The notes: generated by a model not told the origin, from the sequence alone. Positions 30,556 to 41,600 are shown, counted from the stretch's first letter. The stretch: DNA of 64,000 bases from Flagellimonas maritima (GCF_003269425.1 NZ_CP030104.1:744001-808000); one strand, 5' to 3'. Program-made: numbers and translations.

Positions 30556-33500
30556 CTAATCTTTTACTGGAATAATTTTAAAGCTGTACGCGTGAGGCTT
30601 AGCACCAATCCGAAAAGCCTCATGCGGACGTGCATCCAAATTCCAGGTGTTGTCTCCCCCTACTCCCATTTGTTTGTAATCTATGTTCAAGGTAATCGTT
30701 TCTTCAAAAATCAATTCTTCAATACGATTGGCCTTTTCAATCTGTTCTTGGGTAAAGGGCCAGGCACTGAAACTTAATGGATGACCAACGAATTCAATGC
30801 GAAGGCCTCTTCCATTAGAATCCCTCAATTCCGCCCAGTATACTTCGGCCTTGTTACTACTTTCCTGTGGACGAACATAGTAGGTAAAATCATTTTTAAC
30901 CGATTTCTGATAATTTCCGAAAAAGGCACCGGTTTTTTTATCGGAATAGCTTTCCAAAGGTCCTCGTCCAAACCATTGTATTTGATCATATTCCGAAGGA
31001 ATCTGTAACTGCCAACCCAGTCTTGGCATTTCGGGCATATTGGCTTCCGGTTGAAAATGATGGTCTACCTGTAAAGTGCCATCTTTCAATAAAACATAGG
31101 TCTGCGTTACCGTTGCTTCGGAATTCGCCAATTTGTGAGCCATAACTACCCTAATATCCTTGTCGGTCTTCGTTGTAGATATGGCAATAAGCTTTTGTTG
31201 TATGGATGCCGCTTTCCAAAAGCCTTGACGTTTAATAATCTCTGAAGCAAGATCGTTGTCCGTAGGCGGACGCCAAAAGTTGGGCTTGGGAGCAGAGCTA
31301 ATGAGGTTTTTGCCATCCATTTCATAAACCACCAACCTACCGCCTCTTTTATCAAATACCAATTTGGTGGTTTGTGTGGTGATTATGATTTCAGATGAAG
31401 ACTCCATGAGTTGGGGAGCAGATTTTTTCTCAGTAGTCTTTGAGATGGGAATGTAATTTAACAAAAACTGTTCACCAGCTATGGCATAGTCTTTCTTGGC
31501 CCAGGGTTTATCTTCTTTCAATGTAAAGGAAATCTTCAAATGGTAATAGAACCCTTGCTTCATATCTATTTTGGGAAGGTCCAACCGTAATTTTCCCGAA
31601 GTCCCTGCTTCAATATCTGGAGAATCAATGCTTCCGCTTTTGACCACTTTTCCGTCCTCAGTGATTTCCCAAACCACATCATAAGTATTCAAATTTGTTC
31701 TGAAATGTCGATTCTCAACCGTAAATAACCCTTTGGAAATACTATCGGCAGCAATTTTGACCCGTTGCCATACATATTTGGCCTGCCACCCCCCTGATTT
31801 TATTTTTCCATCGGCAGAAATCAATCCCTTTTGAATAGGATTTAAATCGGCTTGTTCCTGACCAAAGTCTTGCCCATGTTTCCACAATGGTTTTTCATCC
31901 TTACTTTCCTTAAAAACCAATTGGTCCCGCCAGTCCCACACAAAACCTCCTACAAGTCGGGAGTATTTTCGGATTGCCTTCCAATATCCTTCTAAATCTC
32001 CTGTTGAATTGCCTTGAGAGTGAGCATATTCGCACCAAATCACTGGTCGATTATCATCAGATTTCGTTGCAAGATCAATCATGTCATCCGTAAGACGATA
32101 CATTCTACTCAGGAAATCAGTATAAACTCGGTCTTTTGGTTCAGGCTTTGGCCAGTTATAGCCATAGATGTTTTGCGCACCTTCCGCATGAATGGGACGT
32201 GTTGGGTCAAATTCCTTTATCCAAGCTGAAAGTGCCGCATGATTGGGTCCAAAACCGGCTTCGTTCCCCAAAGACCAACTAACGATGGATGGATAGTTTT
32301 TGTCGCGCTCTACCATACGGATGCCGCGTTCCAAAAAAGCACTATGCCAAGCTGGAATATTACTAAAAAGAGAACCTTTACCATGACTCTCAATGTTGGC
32401 CTCGTCCATTACGTAAATACCGTATTCATCGCACAATTCGTACCAGTATGGTGGGTTTGGATAGTGTGAAGAGCGGGAGGCGTTCACATTCAACCGTTTC
32501 ATCAGTTCTGCATCGCGACGCATGGCTTCTTTATTTTCAGCCTTGCCAGTAATGGCATCCCAATCGTGCCGATTGACTCCGTAGAGCAAAACAGGAACTC
32601 CATTTACCTTAAACTGGCCATCTGAAATATCGATTTCTCGAAAACCAATACGTGTGCTTCGGGCTTCAACCAACTTACCATTGGCATCTCGCAAAGAAAG
32701 AACAAGTGTATACAGATTAGGAAACTCTGCCGACCACTTTTTTGGGTTCTTTACATCAACCTTCATTAGGTTTTCAAAGGGTCGGTTGCCAATCTGGGGA
32801 TAATGTTCTTTCAAAATCTTTTCCACAGTTATTTCCAAAGCCTTAGGTAAAACAGGCTGACTTTCTTCGTCATAGAGCTGTGCGGCGACTGTCCAATCCT
32901 TGGTGTCAACATTCCCAAACTTTACAATTTCCGGACGTATCTGGAGTTCAGCGTCTTCATAGTTTTCATCCAAATCCGTTCTAACCCCAAAATCATACAA
33001 CTGTACTTTGGGCGCTGCTTCCAGATAGACTTCACGTGTAATTCCGCTCATACGCCAATGGTCCTGGTCTTCCAAATAACTACCATCTGACCATTGCAGC
33101 ACTTGCAAAGCAATCAGGTTCTCTTTTTTTGGGGTGAGGAGGGGTGTGATATCAAATTCTGCTGGCAAGCGATTGTCCTCACTATACCCAACGTAATTGC
33201 CATTGACCCATACACGAAGAGCAGAAGAAGCTGCCCCTACATGCAGCGTTACTTGCATATCTTTCCATTCTTTTGGGAGGGTAAAGTTCTTTCGGTAGCT
33301 TCCTGTTGGATTATAATCTTCTGGGATATTGGGTTGTTCTACCCCTTTATTTTCCCAAATTTGGTGTGTTAGACGATGCCAAGGCTTGCCATAGCCATAT
33401 AGCTCCCAGTTGGAGGGTATGGGTAATTCATTCCAATTATTATCGGGATAAGTGGGTTGAAAAAAGTCTTGAGGTGCTTTGGAAGGTGCCTCGGCAAAAT

Positions 33501-33726
33501 GAAACTTCCAAGCTCCATCCAATGATAGCTTTCTTGGAGAAGCATCCCTATCTGCAGCAATGGCCAGTTTCTCATCGGGATAAGATATAGATGTTGCCCT
33601 TGCAGGAAGTTTATTAACGTTAACCACCTCAGGATTTTGCCAATGAGGTTTGGTCTGGGCATACGGTTGGGAGGCAAATACCAAAAAAAAGAGTTGAAAA
33701 ACTATGTGTAACGATTTGGTGCTCAT
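30556..33726 (-). CDS. GH2 beta-galactosidase-like enzyme (LacZ type)
   Basis: The 1056-residue exported protein (signal peptide to YAQ) has the full five-domain LacZ layout. It includes PIPSNWELYGYG, the sugar-binding jelly roll, a TIM barrel with WSLGNEAGFG (Glu489, acid/base) and [12 protein letters not shown] (Glu566, nucleophile), and the C-terminal small-chain domain with QWFGRGPLESYSDKK. It should release non-reducing beta-linked galactose, or perhaps another hexose or uronate. Its ATG overlaps the stop of the upstream sulfatase (TAATG), which points to coupled translation and a joint role in desulfation and cleavage. Confidence 0.93.
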   Translation of the reverse strand: MSTKSLHIVFQLFFLVFASQPYAQTKPHWQNPEVVNVNKLPARATSISYPDEKLAIAADRDASPRKLSLDGAWKFHFAEAPSKAPQDFFQPTYPDNNWNELPIPSNWELYGYGKPWHRLTHQIWENKGVEQPNIPEDYNPTGSYRKNFTLPKEWKDMQVTLHVGAASSALRVWVNGNYVGYSEDNRLPAEFDITPLLTPKKENLIALQVLQWSDGSYLEDQDHWRMSGITREVYLEAAPKVQLYDFGVRTDLDENYEDAELQIRPEIVKFGNVDTKDWTVAAQLYDEESQPVLPKALEITVEKILKEHYPQIGNRPFENLMKVDVKNPKKWSAEFPNLYTLVLSLRDANGKLVEARSTRIGFREIDISDGQFKVNGVPVLLYGVNRHDWDAITGKAENKEAMRRDAELMKRLNVNASRSSHYPNPPYWYELCDEYGIYVMDEANIESHGKGSLFSNIPAWHSAFLERGIRMVERDKNYPSIVSWSLGNEAGFGPNHAALSAWIKEFDPTRPIHAEGAQNIYGYNWPKPEPKDRVYTDFLSRMYRLTDDMIDLATKSDDNRPVIWCEYAHSQGNSTGDLEGYWKAIRKYSRLVGGFVWDWRDQLVFKESKDEKPLWKHGQDFGQEQADLNPIQKGLISADGKIKSGGWQAKYVWQRVKIAADSISKGLFTVENRHFRTNLNTYDVVWEITEDGKVVKSGSIDSPDIEAGTSGKLRLDLPKIDMKQGFYYHLKISFTLKEDKPWAKKDYAIAGEQFLLNYIPISKTTEKKSAPQLMESSSEIIITTQTTKLVFDKRGGRLVVYEMDGKNLISSAPKPNFWRPPTDNDLASEIIKRQGFWKAASIQQKLIAISTTKTDKDIRVVMAHKLANSEATVTQTYVLLKDGTLQVDHHFQPEANMPEMPRLGWQLQIPSEYDQIQWFGRGPLESYSDKKTGAFFGNYQKSVKNDFTYYVRPQESSNKAEVYWAELRDSNGRGLRIEFVGHPLSFSAWPFTQEQIEKANRIEELIFEETITLNIDYKQMGVGGDNTWNLDARPHEAFRIGAKPHAYSFKIIPVKD

Positions 33727-35147
33727 TATTCCCCTGCTTTTTTCAATGCTACGTATTTCTTTCGTAGCGCCATTTCTAATCCGTTTGCCTCAGGTTTTCC
33801 AATTAAATTGTTGATTTCTTTAGGGTCTTTGGACAAATCATAGAGCTCTTCAAAAATGACATCGGTTGTATCGCGATTCATGAAGTACTTCATGTACTTT
33901 TTGTCACCACTTACCACGCCTTCAGTACTAGGAATATAATAGGCTTCAGAAGATTCCCAAATATGCTCGTAAAAGAATTCGTTCCGCCAATTATTATTCT
34001 TTCCATCAATTAGTTCAGATAGGTCTTTGCCCTGCATCTGCTCTGGGAGCTGTATTCCCGCATAGGAGAGTATGGTAGGTGCAATGTCTATATTGAGTAC
34101 CTTGTCGTTGATTGTTTTCTGGGCGTTTATCGTATCACTCGGATTATAGATTATCATCGGAACACGAATGGAAGGTTCGCTACCATACCACTTTCCGGCC
34201 AAGCCGTATTCGCCTAAATAGAAACCATTATCGCTGGTAAAAATAATGATGGTGTTTTGATCCAGGTTTAGCCTTTCGAGTTCTTTGCGTAGTTTCCCTA
34301 CCACTTGGTCAACACCATAAATCAAACGATAGTAATCCTTTATGGATTCTTGCTGCATCGTAGGATTGGCAAAACGAGTTTCCCATCTGTTTCTTGCCAC
34401 GTTATTTTCCGTAAATCTTTCCGGGAAATAATTCCGAAAGGCTTCAATAGATGTTTTAGGAATGTTCATACTATCGGTGACATATAAATCATCATACGCC
34501 CTATCTGGATTGAAATGTCCCGGATCACTTTCCACATGAGGCGCTTTGAAACTAACAGATAGGGAAAACGGTTTTTCATTGCCTTGTTGTAACTCTAGGA
34601 AATCGACTATTTGTTTACCAATTTTTTTAGTCAAGTGGATGGAATCCCCATTTTCGTCTCTTTCATTGAAAGTACCTTGACCTGGAAATCCTTTCCAATA
34701 GTCAAAGTGTTTAGAAGGTAATTTATTGCCCACCCCGTACTTGCCAATAAAACCAATATGGTATCCAGCTTTCCTTAATAATAAAGGATATGTATTTTGG
34801 AGTTGCTCTTCTGAAAAGTTTTTGGCAAACCCCCAAATATTATGCCTTCTAGCATATTGCCCTGTTAAAATACTGGCTCTGCTAACTGCACAGATGGAGG
34901 TAGTAACGTATGCATTCTTGAAATACACACTTTCAGCTGCCAGAGTATCGAGATTTGGTGTTATAATATCTGAATTTCCCGCATAGCCAAGTGCGTCCCA
35001 ACGTTGGTCATCAGTGAGGAGGAAGATGATGTTTGGGGTATTGTTTTCATTTTGTGACCTAATATCCCTTTTGCTACGATTACATCCTAAGACACAAATC
35101 AAAACAGCTATACAAAAAAAAGAAAAATTAAAATATGTTGATTTCAT
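33726..35147 (-). CDS. S1-family sulfatase with CAVSR signature
   Basis: The 473-residue lipoprotein (CVLGC, Cys22) has PNIIFLLTDDQRWDALGYAG and TSDNGFYLGEYGLAGKWYGS, which are S1 features. Its signature is CAVSRAS (Cys86), with Val in place of the usual Pro or Ala. This variant occurs in environmental sulfatases but departs from the strict CxPxR/CxAxR rule for maturation. It is 10 bases downstream of a terminator-like hairpin and is coupled to the GH2 gene. Its substrate is unknown. Confidence 0.92.
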   Translation of the reverse strand: MKSTYFNFSFFCIAVLICVLGCNRSKRDIRSQNENNTPNIIFLLTDDQRWDALGYAGNSDIITPNLDTLAAESVYFKNAYVTTSICAVSRASILTGQYARRHNIWGFAKNFSEEQLQNTYPLLLRKAGYHIGFIGKYGVGNKLPSKHFDYWKGFPGQGTFNERDENGDSIHLTKKIGKQIVDFLELQQGNEKPFSLSVSFKAPHVESDPGHFNPDRAYDDLYVTDSMNIPKTSIEAFRNYFPERFTENNVARNRWETRFANPTMQQESIKDYYRLIYGVDQVVGKLRKELERLNLDQNTIIIFTSDNGFYLGEYGLAGKWYGSEPSIRVPMIIYNPSDTINAQKTINDKVLNIDIAPTILSYAGIQLPEQMQGKDLSELIDGKNNNWRNEFFYEHIWESSEAYYIPSTEGVVSGDKKYMKYFMNRDTTDVIFEELYDLSKDPKEINNLIGKPEANGLEMALRKKYVALKKAGE

Positions 35148-35149
35148 AT

Positions 35150-35185
35150 TTAAAAAAGCGGTACTGCATTTAAAGCCGTACCGCT
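35150..35185 (-). terminator. Rho-independent terminator or attenuator
   Basis: Read on the minus strand, AGCGGTAC (35185-35178) pairs with GTACCGCT (35164-35157) around a 13-base loop, and six T residues follow directly. It lies after the SusC-SusD-lipoprotein genes and only about 10 bases before the sulfatase ATG. It probably lowers but does not abolish transcription of the enzyme genes compared with susC/susD. Confidence 0.75.
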
Positions 35186-35207
35186 AAGAAATTAACTAAA
35201 CTAACTC
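35178..35207. repeat. Intercistronic element, copy 2
   Basis: GTACCGCTAA and AACTAAACTAACTC occur here with 6 bases between them, as in the copy at 10410-10436. The first part is one arm of the terminator hairpin. Two copies in two operons, both after a gene end, suggest a mobile or conserved transcript-end element. Confidence 0.5.
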
Positions 35208-35228
35208 AAATTACTTATGAGATTCTCT

Positions 35229-35330
35229 TTATTCCCATCCAGGGACTTGTTCAAATCCAAACTTCTACACTTGACCCAAGGGTATCATCCTTATTAAAGT
35301 GCTTTTGTTGGTATATGCTTCTACCATTTC
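35229..35330 (-). pseudogene. Remnant of a SusD C-terminus
   Basis: Directly after the TAG of the PKD lipoprotein gene, the same frame reads EAYTNKSTLIRMIPLGQV, a TAG, then KFGFEQVPGWE and a stop at 35229. The intact SusD at 37174 ends with QAYTNIRTLLGIPLGQVEEF and GFTQNEGW, so this is the tail of a second, different SusD. The body of that gene is missing. It suggests the lipoprotein gene took the place of, or was inserted beside, a former SusD. Confidence 0.75.
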
Positions 35331-37121
35331 CTAATAGTTTTCAGGCGTAACATCTGCAAAGCGGAAACCTAAATAGATGTCATCAATTTTCGCAGTGGTT
35401 GTACCTCCACTAAACTTAAAACCAATTCCCTGCCAGCCACCATTCAGTTCGGGAGCTGTAAAAGAAACTGCTTCTGTTCCGTTGGCGGGTTCGCTGCCTG
35501 GAGTAGGATTGACAAACACCCGAACCAAATCAGGGTCGGCGGTTCCATTGGTTTCAATCTTGGCAACCAACCATAATGGGCCATCCTCTACTGACACGTC
35601 TGTTGCGTCTATGTTATTAAAGGGTCCGAAGGTCATCATACCAAGAGGGGCACCAAGGGATATCGTTTTACCAATTCCCAAAAATTGACCGTTCGGTCCA
35701 CTCCCGCCAAAGTCTTCTGTATCATTATCGACCAGCATCACTATCAATTCACCAGTGTCATCGGTTGCACCAGCAAACTCTGCTTGAAAGGCAAACCAGT
35801 ACGTACGCCCATCATCCAGATAGGTTTCCGACAATCCCCTTTTGTAGCGTGTTGCGCCAACACTGGCATCCAGTAATAAGGAATTGCCTGTTGTTTCTAC
35901 TGAGAGTGTATTGTTTACAATTCCCCCTGAAACCACATTTACATCACCGCCGGACAATCTAGCCCATGGGCCTAACCATCCATCTTCGGCAGCACCTTGC
36001 CCCTCAACGGAAGCATCAACCGTATAACTATCGAAGGTTTCAAAAACTACGGGTGGGAGGTCTAGATAATTTAGGGGTGTAACATCCTGATACGTATTGC
36101 CTACGTAGATGTCATCAATTTTTACTGAGGAGACATTTCCGCCGGTATACTTAAAGCCAACTCCCTGCCATCCACCACTGAGCTCAGGGGCAGCAAAGGA
36201 TACAGCCTCCGTACCATCTGCAGGTTCGGTACCGGGAGTAGGATTGACAAACAATCGGACAAGGTCGGGATCAGCAGTCCCATTGGTCTCAATCTTGGCT
36301 ACCAACCATAGCGCACCATCAGCCGTCACGTCGGTTGCCTCTACATTATTAAATGGTCCAAAGGTCATTAGACCCACCGCACTCGGGTTAATAGTTTTAC
36401 CGATTCCCAAAAATTGGCCATCGCCGCCACCTGCCCCAAAACTTTCCGCATCGTTATCAACCAGCATCACCTGTACTTCACCTCCATCCAAATCCGTATT
36501 AGTAAACTCGGCTTGAAAAGCGAACCAGTACGTATTGCCATTATCCGTATATGGAGTCGAGAAATTACGTTTATAGCGCGTATTAGCACCGCTTGCGTCC
36601 AGTAAAATGGAATTTCCTGAAGATTCCACGGCAAGTGAATTATTTAAAATACCACCGGACACCACATTTACATCATCTCCATCCAATCTAGTCCATGCCC
36701 CTGCCCATCCATCAGCAGCGGTACCCTGGCCCTCTACGGTAGCATCGGCCGTAAAACTATCGAACGTTTCAAAAACTATAGGTGGTAATGGTTCTTCAGG
36801 TTCGATGACCGTAACTGTCCTTTCGAATTGGTCTTCCCCTGAACTATTGCTGGTAGTCAATATAACGGTGTATGTACCTCCTTCCTGATAAGTGTAAATC
36901 GGGTTTTCTTCAGCAGATGTTTGTCCATCACCAAAATCCCAGCTATAACTTTGAGGATTGTCCACCGATGCGTTTCTAAATGTGACAGTTAAATCAGTCA
37001 CATTGAACGTAAATAAGGTGTATGGCTCATCTACGCTTGGATCATCTTCATCGCACCCAACCAAAAAAACGATTGTTAGGATTGAAAGAAGAATCAGCAC
37101 AGAATTAAGTTTGGTCTTCAT
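35331..37121 (-). CDS. PKD-domain surface lipoprotein with two tandem repeat modules
   Basis: The 596-residue product has a lipoprotein leader (VFLVGC, Cys23), a PKD domain (about 35-110, with YSWDFGDGQTS), then two modules of roughly 230 residues. The modules begin PIVFETFDSFTADATVEGQG and PVVFETFDSYTVDASVEGQG and share WFAFQAEF, FLGIGKTI and GLMTFGPFNN. The modules look like concanavalin-type jelly rolls. Its place after susD is where SusE/SusF-like glycan-binding lipoproteins usually sit, so surface binding of the polymer is the probable role. No enzymatic motif is evident. Confidence 0.8.
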   Translation of the reverse strand: MKTKLNSVLILLSILTIVFLVGCDEDDPSVDEPYTLFTFNVTDLTVTFRNASVDNPQSYSWDFGDGQTSAEENPIYTYQEGGTYTVILTTSNSSGEDQFERTVTVIEPEEPLPPIVFETFDSFTADATVEGQGTAADGWAGAWTRLDGDDVNVVSGGILNNSLAVESSGNSILLDASGANTRYKRNFSTPYTDNGNTYWFAFQAEFTNTDLDGGEVQVMLVDNDAESFGAGGGDGQFLGIGKTINPSAVGLMTFGPFNNVEATDVTADGALWLVAKIETNGTADPDLVRLFVNPTPGTEPADGTEAVSFAAPELSGGWQGVGFKYTGGNVSSVKIDDIYVGNTYQDVTPLNYLDLPPVVFETFDSYTVDASVEGQGAAEDGWLGPWARLSGGDVNVVSGGIVNNTLSVETTGNSLLLDASVGATRYKRGLSETYLDDGRTYWFAFQAEFAGATDDTGELIVMLVDNDTEDFGGSGPNGQFLGIGKTISLGAPLGMMTFGPFNNIDATDVSVEDGPLWLVAKIETNGTADPDLVRVFVNPTPGSEPANGTEAVSFTAPELNGGWQGIGFKFSGGTTTAKIDDIYLGFRFADVTPENY

Positions 37122-37173
37122 TTTATAATGTTTTGTATCAAGTTATTAAGTATAGTTTGGTAAACACTGTTCA

Positions 37174-38637
37174 TTACCAGCCTTCATTTTGCGTGAAACC
37201 GAATTCCTCCACTTGGCCTAAGGGAATTCCCAATAAAGTTCTGATGTTGGTATAGGCTTGAGGTGGGTCTGTTGCTCTTAATGCACGCTGCTCGACACCA
37301 TGGGCGGTCATGACTTCAACGGCTTTGCCTGTTCGCAACAAATCAAACCATCTATGGTTTTCAAAAGCGAGTTCCCTACGCCGTTCGTCTGCAATGGTCT
37401 GTTCCAAATCTGCCAGTTCCTCCGGACTTAGACTGGCGTCCGTCAGCGACCTAGCACGTATTTGCTCCAACAAGGCTACAGGATCTCCACCGCCTACTTC
37501 GTTATATACCTCGGCCAATAATAAAAGAGCATCCGCATAGCGGAACATAGGAAAATTGACGTCTTGAGTATTATTGCCTTGAGCCTCAAATCCAAAATTA
37601 TATTTGCTCATCCATGGCTCTATGGTCATTCCATCGTCATAGAAGGATATGTTGTGTAAAAAGCGGGCATCCTCAGGGGTGTAAAGGTTTATCAAATCTT
37701 GGGTCGGTTGATTTTGCCCAGCACGAGAATTTGGTGGACCATTTTCCCCCAAGATATCGTTACCGCTATTAAAGGGCACAAAATTGGAAACAAAGTTAGA
37801 CCCCTGCCCCAAGGCAAAAGAATACTGGATTTCAAAGATGGACTCGCTATTGTTTTTGTTTGCTGGATCAAAAACGCTCGGATATGTAGCCTGTAAAGAG
37901 TATCCCAGGCCCTGTATTTGTTCCAATAGTGGTCTGGCTTCAGCAAACTCTTGTAATACCATATGCATTTTTGCCTTTAACATCAATGCTGCTCCCCTGT
38001 TGGCCCTTCCGGTTTCTGTGGCGCCCGGGGCAGGAAGAAGGTCGATTGCAGTCTGTGCGTCACCCAAAATATTGGCATACACCTGTGCTATCGGTATTCT
38101 TTCCAGAAACTCATCGGAAAGAATTTCGTCCGGGGAATCTCCGGCTGAGGTTACAAAAGGAACATCTCCAAAAAGCTGTACCAAATTAAAATAGAACCAA
38201 CTTCTAAGAAACAATACTTCACCCCGCCTAATGTCCCTATTGTCTTCATTGATGAATTCAACATCATCGATATTTTCCAATACAAAATTGGCCCTTGAAA
38301 TGCCCGAATATGAGGTATTCCAATAAGATGACAAATTTCCATTTGCAGATAGCATCAAGAAAAGGTCCACATCTTCATTACCTTGTCCTCCTCGGTCTCC
38401 AGGGTTGAATTGAAAAGAGGTATTGTCCGATCTGTTTTCCCCAAAGCGCCAATGGGCGCCATTGTTTAATCCCCTATTCGTATTATAAATGCCTGCTACC
38501 GCTTCATCTATCTGGGCCTCGGTCTGAAAAAAAGCTGTAGGGGTCTGAAAGGTTTCTGGGCTTTCATCCAAAAATTCGTCGCAACTGGCAGCTATCAAAG
38601 CGACCGTAATTATGTATAGTGATAATCTGGTTTTCAT
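37174..38637 (-). CDS. susD: SusD/RagB-family outer-membrane glycan-binding lipoprotein
   Basis: The 487-residue lipoprotein (LIAASC, Cys19) begins with CDEFLDESPETFQTPTAFF after the lipobox. It has ISRANFVLENID and LRSWFYFNLVQLFGDVPFV in the N-terminal TPR-like region. The C-terminal half has FRYADALLLLAEVYNE and ERRRELAFENHRWFDLLR. SusD caps the SusC channel and captures oligosaccharides at the cell surface. It follows susC by 10 bases. Confidence 0.97.
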   Translation of the reverse strand: MKTRLSLYIITVALIAASCDEFLDESPETFQTPTAFFQTEAQIDEAVAGIYNTNRGLNNGAHWRFGENRSDNTSFQFNPGDRGGQGNEDVDLFLMLSANGNLSSYWNTSYSGISRANFVLENIDDVEFINEDNRDIRRGEVLFLRSWFYFNLVQLFGDVPFVTSAGDSPDEILSDEFLERIPIAQVYANILGDAQTAIDLLPAPGATETGRANRGAALMLKAKMHMVLQEFAEARPLLEQIQGLGYSLQATYPSVFDPANKNNSESIFEIQYSFALGQGSNFVSNFVPFNSGNDILGENGPPNSRAGQNQPTQDLINLYTPEDARFLHNISFYDDGMTIEPWMSKYNFGFEAQGNNTQDVNFPMFRYADALLLLAEVYNEVGGGDPVALLEQIRARSLTDASLSPEELADLEQTIADERRRELAFENHRWFDLLRTGKAVEVMTAHGVEQRALRATDPPQAYTNIRTLLGIPLGQVEEFGFTQNEGW

Positions 38638-38647
38638 GCTAATATTT

Positions 38648-41600
38648 TTAAAAAGTTACATCGAGTCCTAAAGTGAATACCCTTGCTATCGGAAAGGCAC
38701 CGTAGTTGACATTACGTACCAATGCAGTATCTCCAGACCTATTGATTTCTGGATTGCCATTTTCATATTCGGTAAAAAGAAATGGATTTTGAACGCTGGT
38801 GTAAAGACGTGCATTTCTAAAGAAATTACCCGAATCTTCACCCTTGATGTTATATCCTAAAGTAATATTACGAACCCATAGATAATCACCATCCTCTACA
38901 TAAAATGAATTGGGTTGCCGAAACCGCTGGCGACTTCTTGCACTAGCAGTTCCAGGAATCCCGCCCAAAGTAGGGTCTTGCCCTGGTCGCCATCTTTCCA
39001 ATTGTCTGGTGTCAACATTGAACACCCCATCTTGATTGCCGTTAAACTGTGTAAAACCATTGAATATTTGTTGTCCGACCACACCCACAAAAATCACGTT
39101 GAGGTCTAGGTTTTTATATCTAAACGTATGCACCATTCCATAATTAAAATCGGGATTTGGATTACCGATAATCATGAAATCCTCTGCATCACCCAAAATA
39201 CCATCACCATTACCGTCTTCATACTTTAAAGAACCTACCTGTTGCGAATTATCATCATATTTAGGTACATCGGGGTTATCCAAATCCTCTTGGGTGAACA
39301 GGCCCGTAACCTTAAAACCTCGATATAGTCCAACTTCTTCCCCAACTGCTGTTTCAGTAAATTCACGAGCAATGACACCTCGTCTTATAAATCCTGCATC
39401 TGCGGACAATTCCAATACCTTACTTCGATTGCGGGTAAAATTAAGGTTGGCATCCCATTGAAATTCCTTACCACCAAAGACATTTTTCAGTTGCAGTTCA
39501 ATTTCAACACCCCTATTTTGAATGCTACCCAAATTTGTCAATATTGAACCGAACCCGGAGGTGGTTGGTAAGGGTAAATCTTCTAAAAAACCTTCGGTTT
39601 CAATATTATAATAATCTACGCCCAAAAAGATTCTGTTGTTCAAAAAGCCCAAATCGACCCCGAAGTTGGTTTCTTCGGCTTCTTCCCAGGTCAACAAAGA
39701 GTTTGGAAGACTGGTCACCGCGCTTCCTGGAGCATTGTTCCCTCCAAAAACGTAATCGGGCCTAGGTGTATTGGGATCGGATGGATTTATTCGACCTTGT
39801 GCCCGAAAATCGCCGATATTGGCATTGCTACCGCTAATACCATACCCGCCTTCCAGTTTAAATTCTGAAACTGTGTTTTTAATATTCTTCCAAAAGGGTT
39901 CATTTGATATACGCCAAGCAGCAGCCACTGAAGGAAAATTACCAAAACGTGTATCAGCACCAAAACGTGAAGAACCATCGCGACGTATGGTACCGGTAAC
40001 GTAATACTTATCCTTATAGGCATAATCCAAACGGCCAATAAAGGAAACCAGTTTATTTTCACTAGCTTCACCCCTTCCTGTAAAATTGTTAATGTTCTCA
40101 GGATTCACGTTGTCAGAATTGGGAATCCGAATGGATTGGTCAATAATATCTACGGCACGGACAATTGTATTATCAGAGCGCCTTACCTCTAAATTAGCCC
40201 CGACCAAGGCGTCAATACGGTGATTTTCGGCAATGGTGGTAGAATATCTTAACGTGTTTTCCCAAATCCAATTAAAATTGGTCAACTCGTCGATGCCTGC
40301 CCTTGCCTGCCTAGTTCCCAATAAATTAGGGGTCAAATTACTCCCTGGAAAATCCGAAGGTTCAAAGAACGTGTTTCTACGATCGGTATACTGGATCGAT
40401 CCGAAGGTTTTAACTGTAAGCCCTTCTATGATATCCAACTCCAAAAAACTTCCCGCCAAAAGTTGGTTGGTACGGCGGTTATCTTCCCTTTCCGTTAATA
40501 GGTATACTGGGTTTACATTGTAAAAAGGCAGTACATCTCCCCGGGCTATATTGGTCAACTCACCGTTCTCATCAAATACAGGAGCGGAGGGGTCAAGCCA
40601 TCTAGATAAAGGTACTGCATTAAAAATTTGAAAGTTCTCACGACCGGCATCTGTGCGCCCTCCCGTGGCAATGGTTTGAGTGGGTGCTAGATTAAGGCCA
40701 ACCCGAATATTATCGGTCACGTCTACATCAATGTTAGCTCTGATGCTATATCTTTTAAAATTGGTATTTATCAACGTACCATCTTGGTTGGTATAATTTG
40801 TGGAGATATTGTAACGAACATTTTCGGTACCGCCATTGATACCAATATTGTATTCGGAAATCGGTGCATTTCTGGTAATCACATCAAACCAATTAGTGCC
40901 TTCTCCCAAATCGCCCAATGCAATCAAACGGTCCAATTCTGTTTCCTCGCCTGGCCCCAAAGAACCTGTGGCGAAACGCTGGTCTTCAAAAATTTCTATT
41001 CTGTAGCGTCGTAATTGTTCAGCATTCAATATATTGGGTTGTTCAAATTCAGGGATGCTTTGAAAACCTGTGGATACACCAAATGTAATGGTCGGTTTTC
41101 CAACTTTTCCACGCTTTGTGGTTATTACCACTACACCGTTGGATGCCCTAGACCCGTAGATGGCCTTGGAAGAGGCATCCTTTAAGACACTTATGGATTC
41201 AATGGAATTGGGATCAATGGAACTTAATACAAAATTATCACGCTGGCTATTGACGTTTCCCAATGGAATTCCATCCACCACATATAAAGGTGCATTATTG
41301 GCTCCTGTCGAGGCCACACCACGGACTAAAATTTCCGGACCTCCACCGGGTGCTCCATTCTGACGAAGCTGTACCCCCGAAACCTGACCGGAAAGGGCTT
41401 GTTCAAAAGTGGTTATGGGTTGCTCTTGAATGGTTGCAGCTTGCACTGTAGAAACGGCACCGGTCAGATCTTCTCTATTTCTGGTACCATACCCAATGAC
41501 CACCACTTCGTCAAGTTGGGCAGTATCTTCCATCAAAACAATATCTATTGTGTTTCTTCCATTTATGGCCACTTCTTGTTCCACAAAACCTACATAAGAA

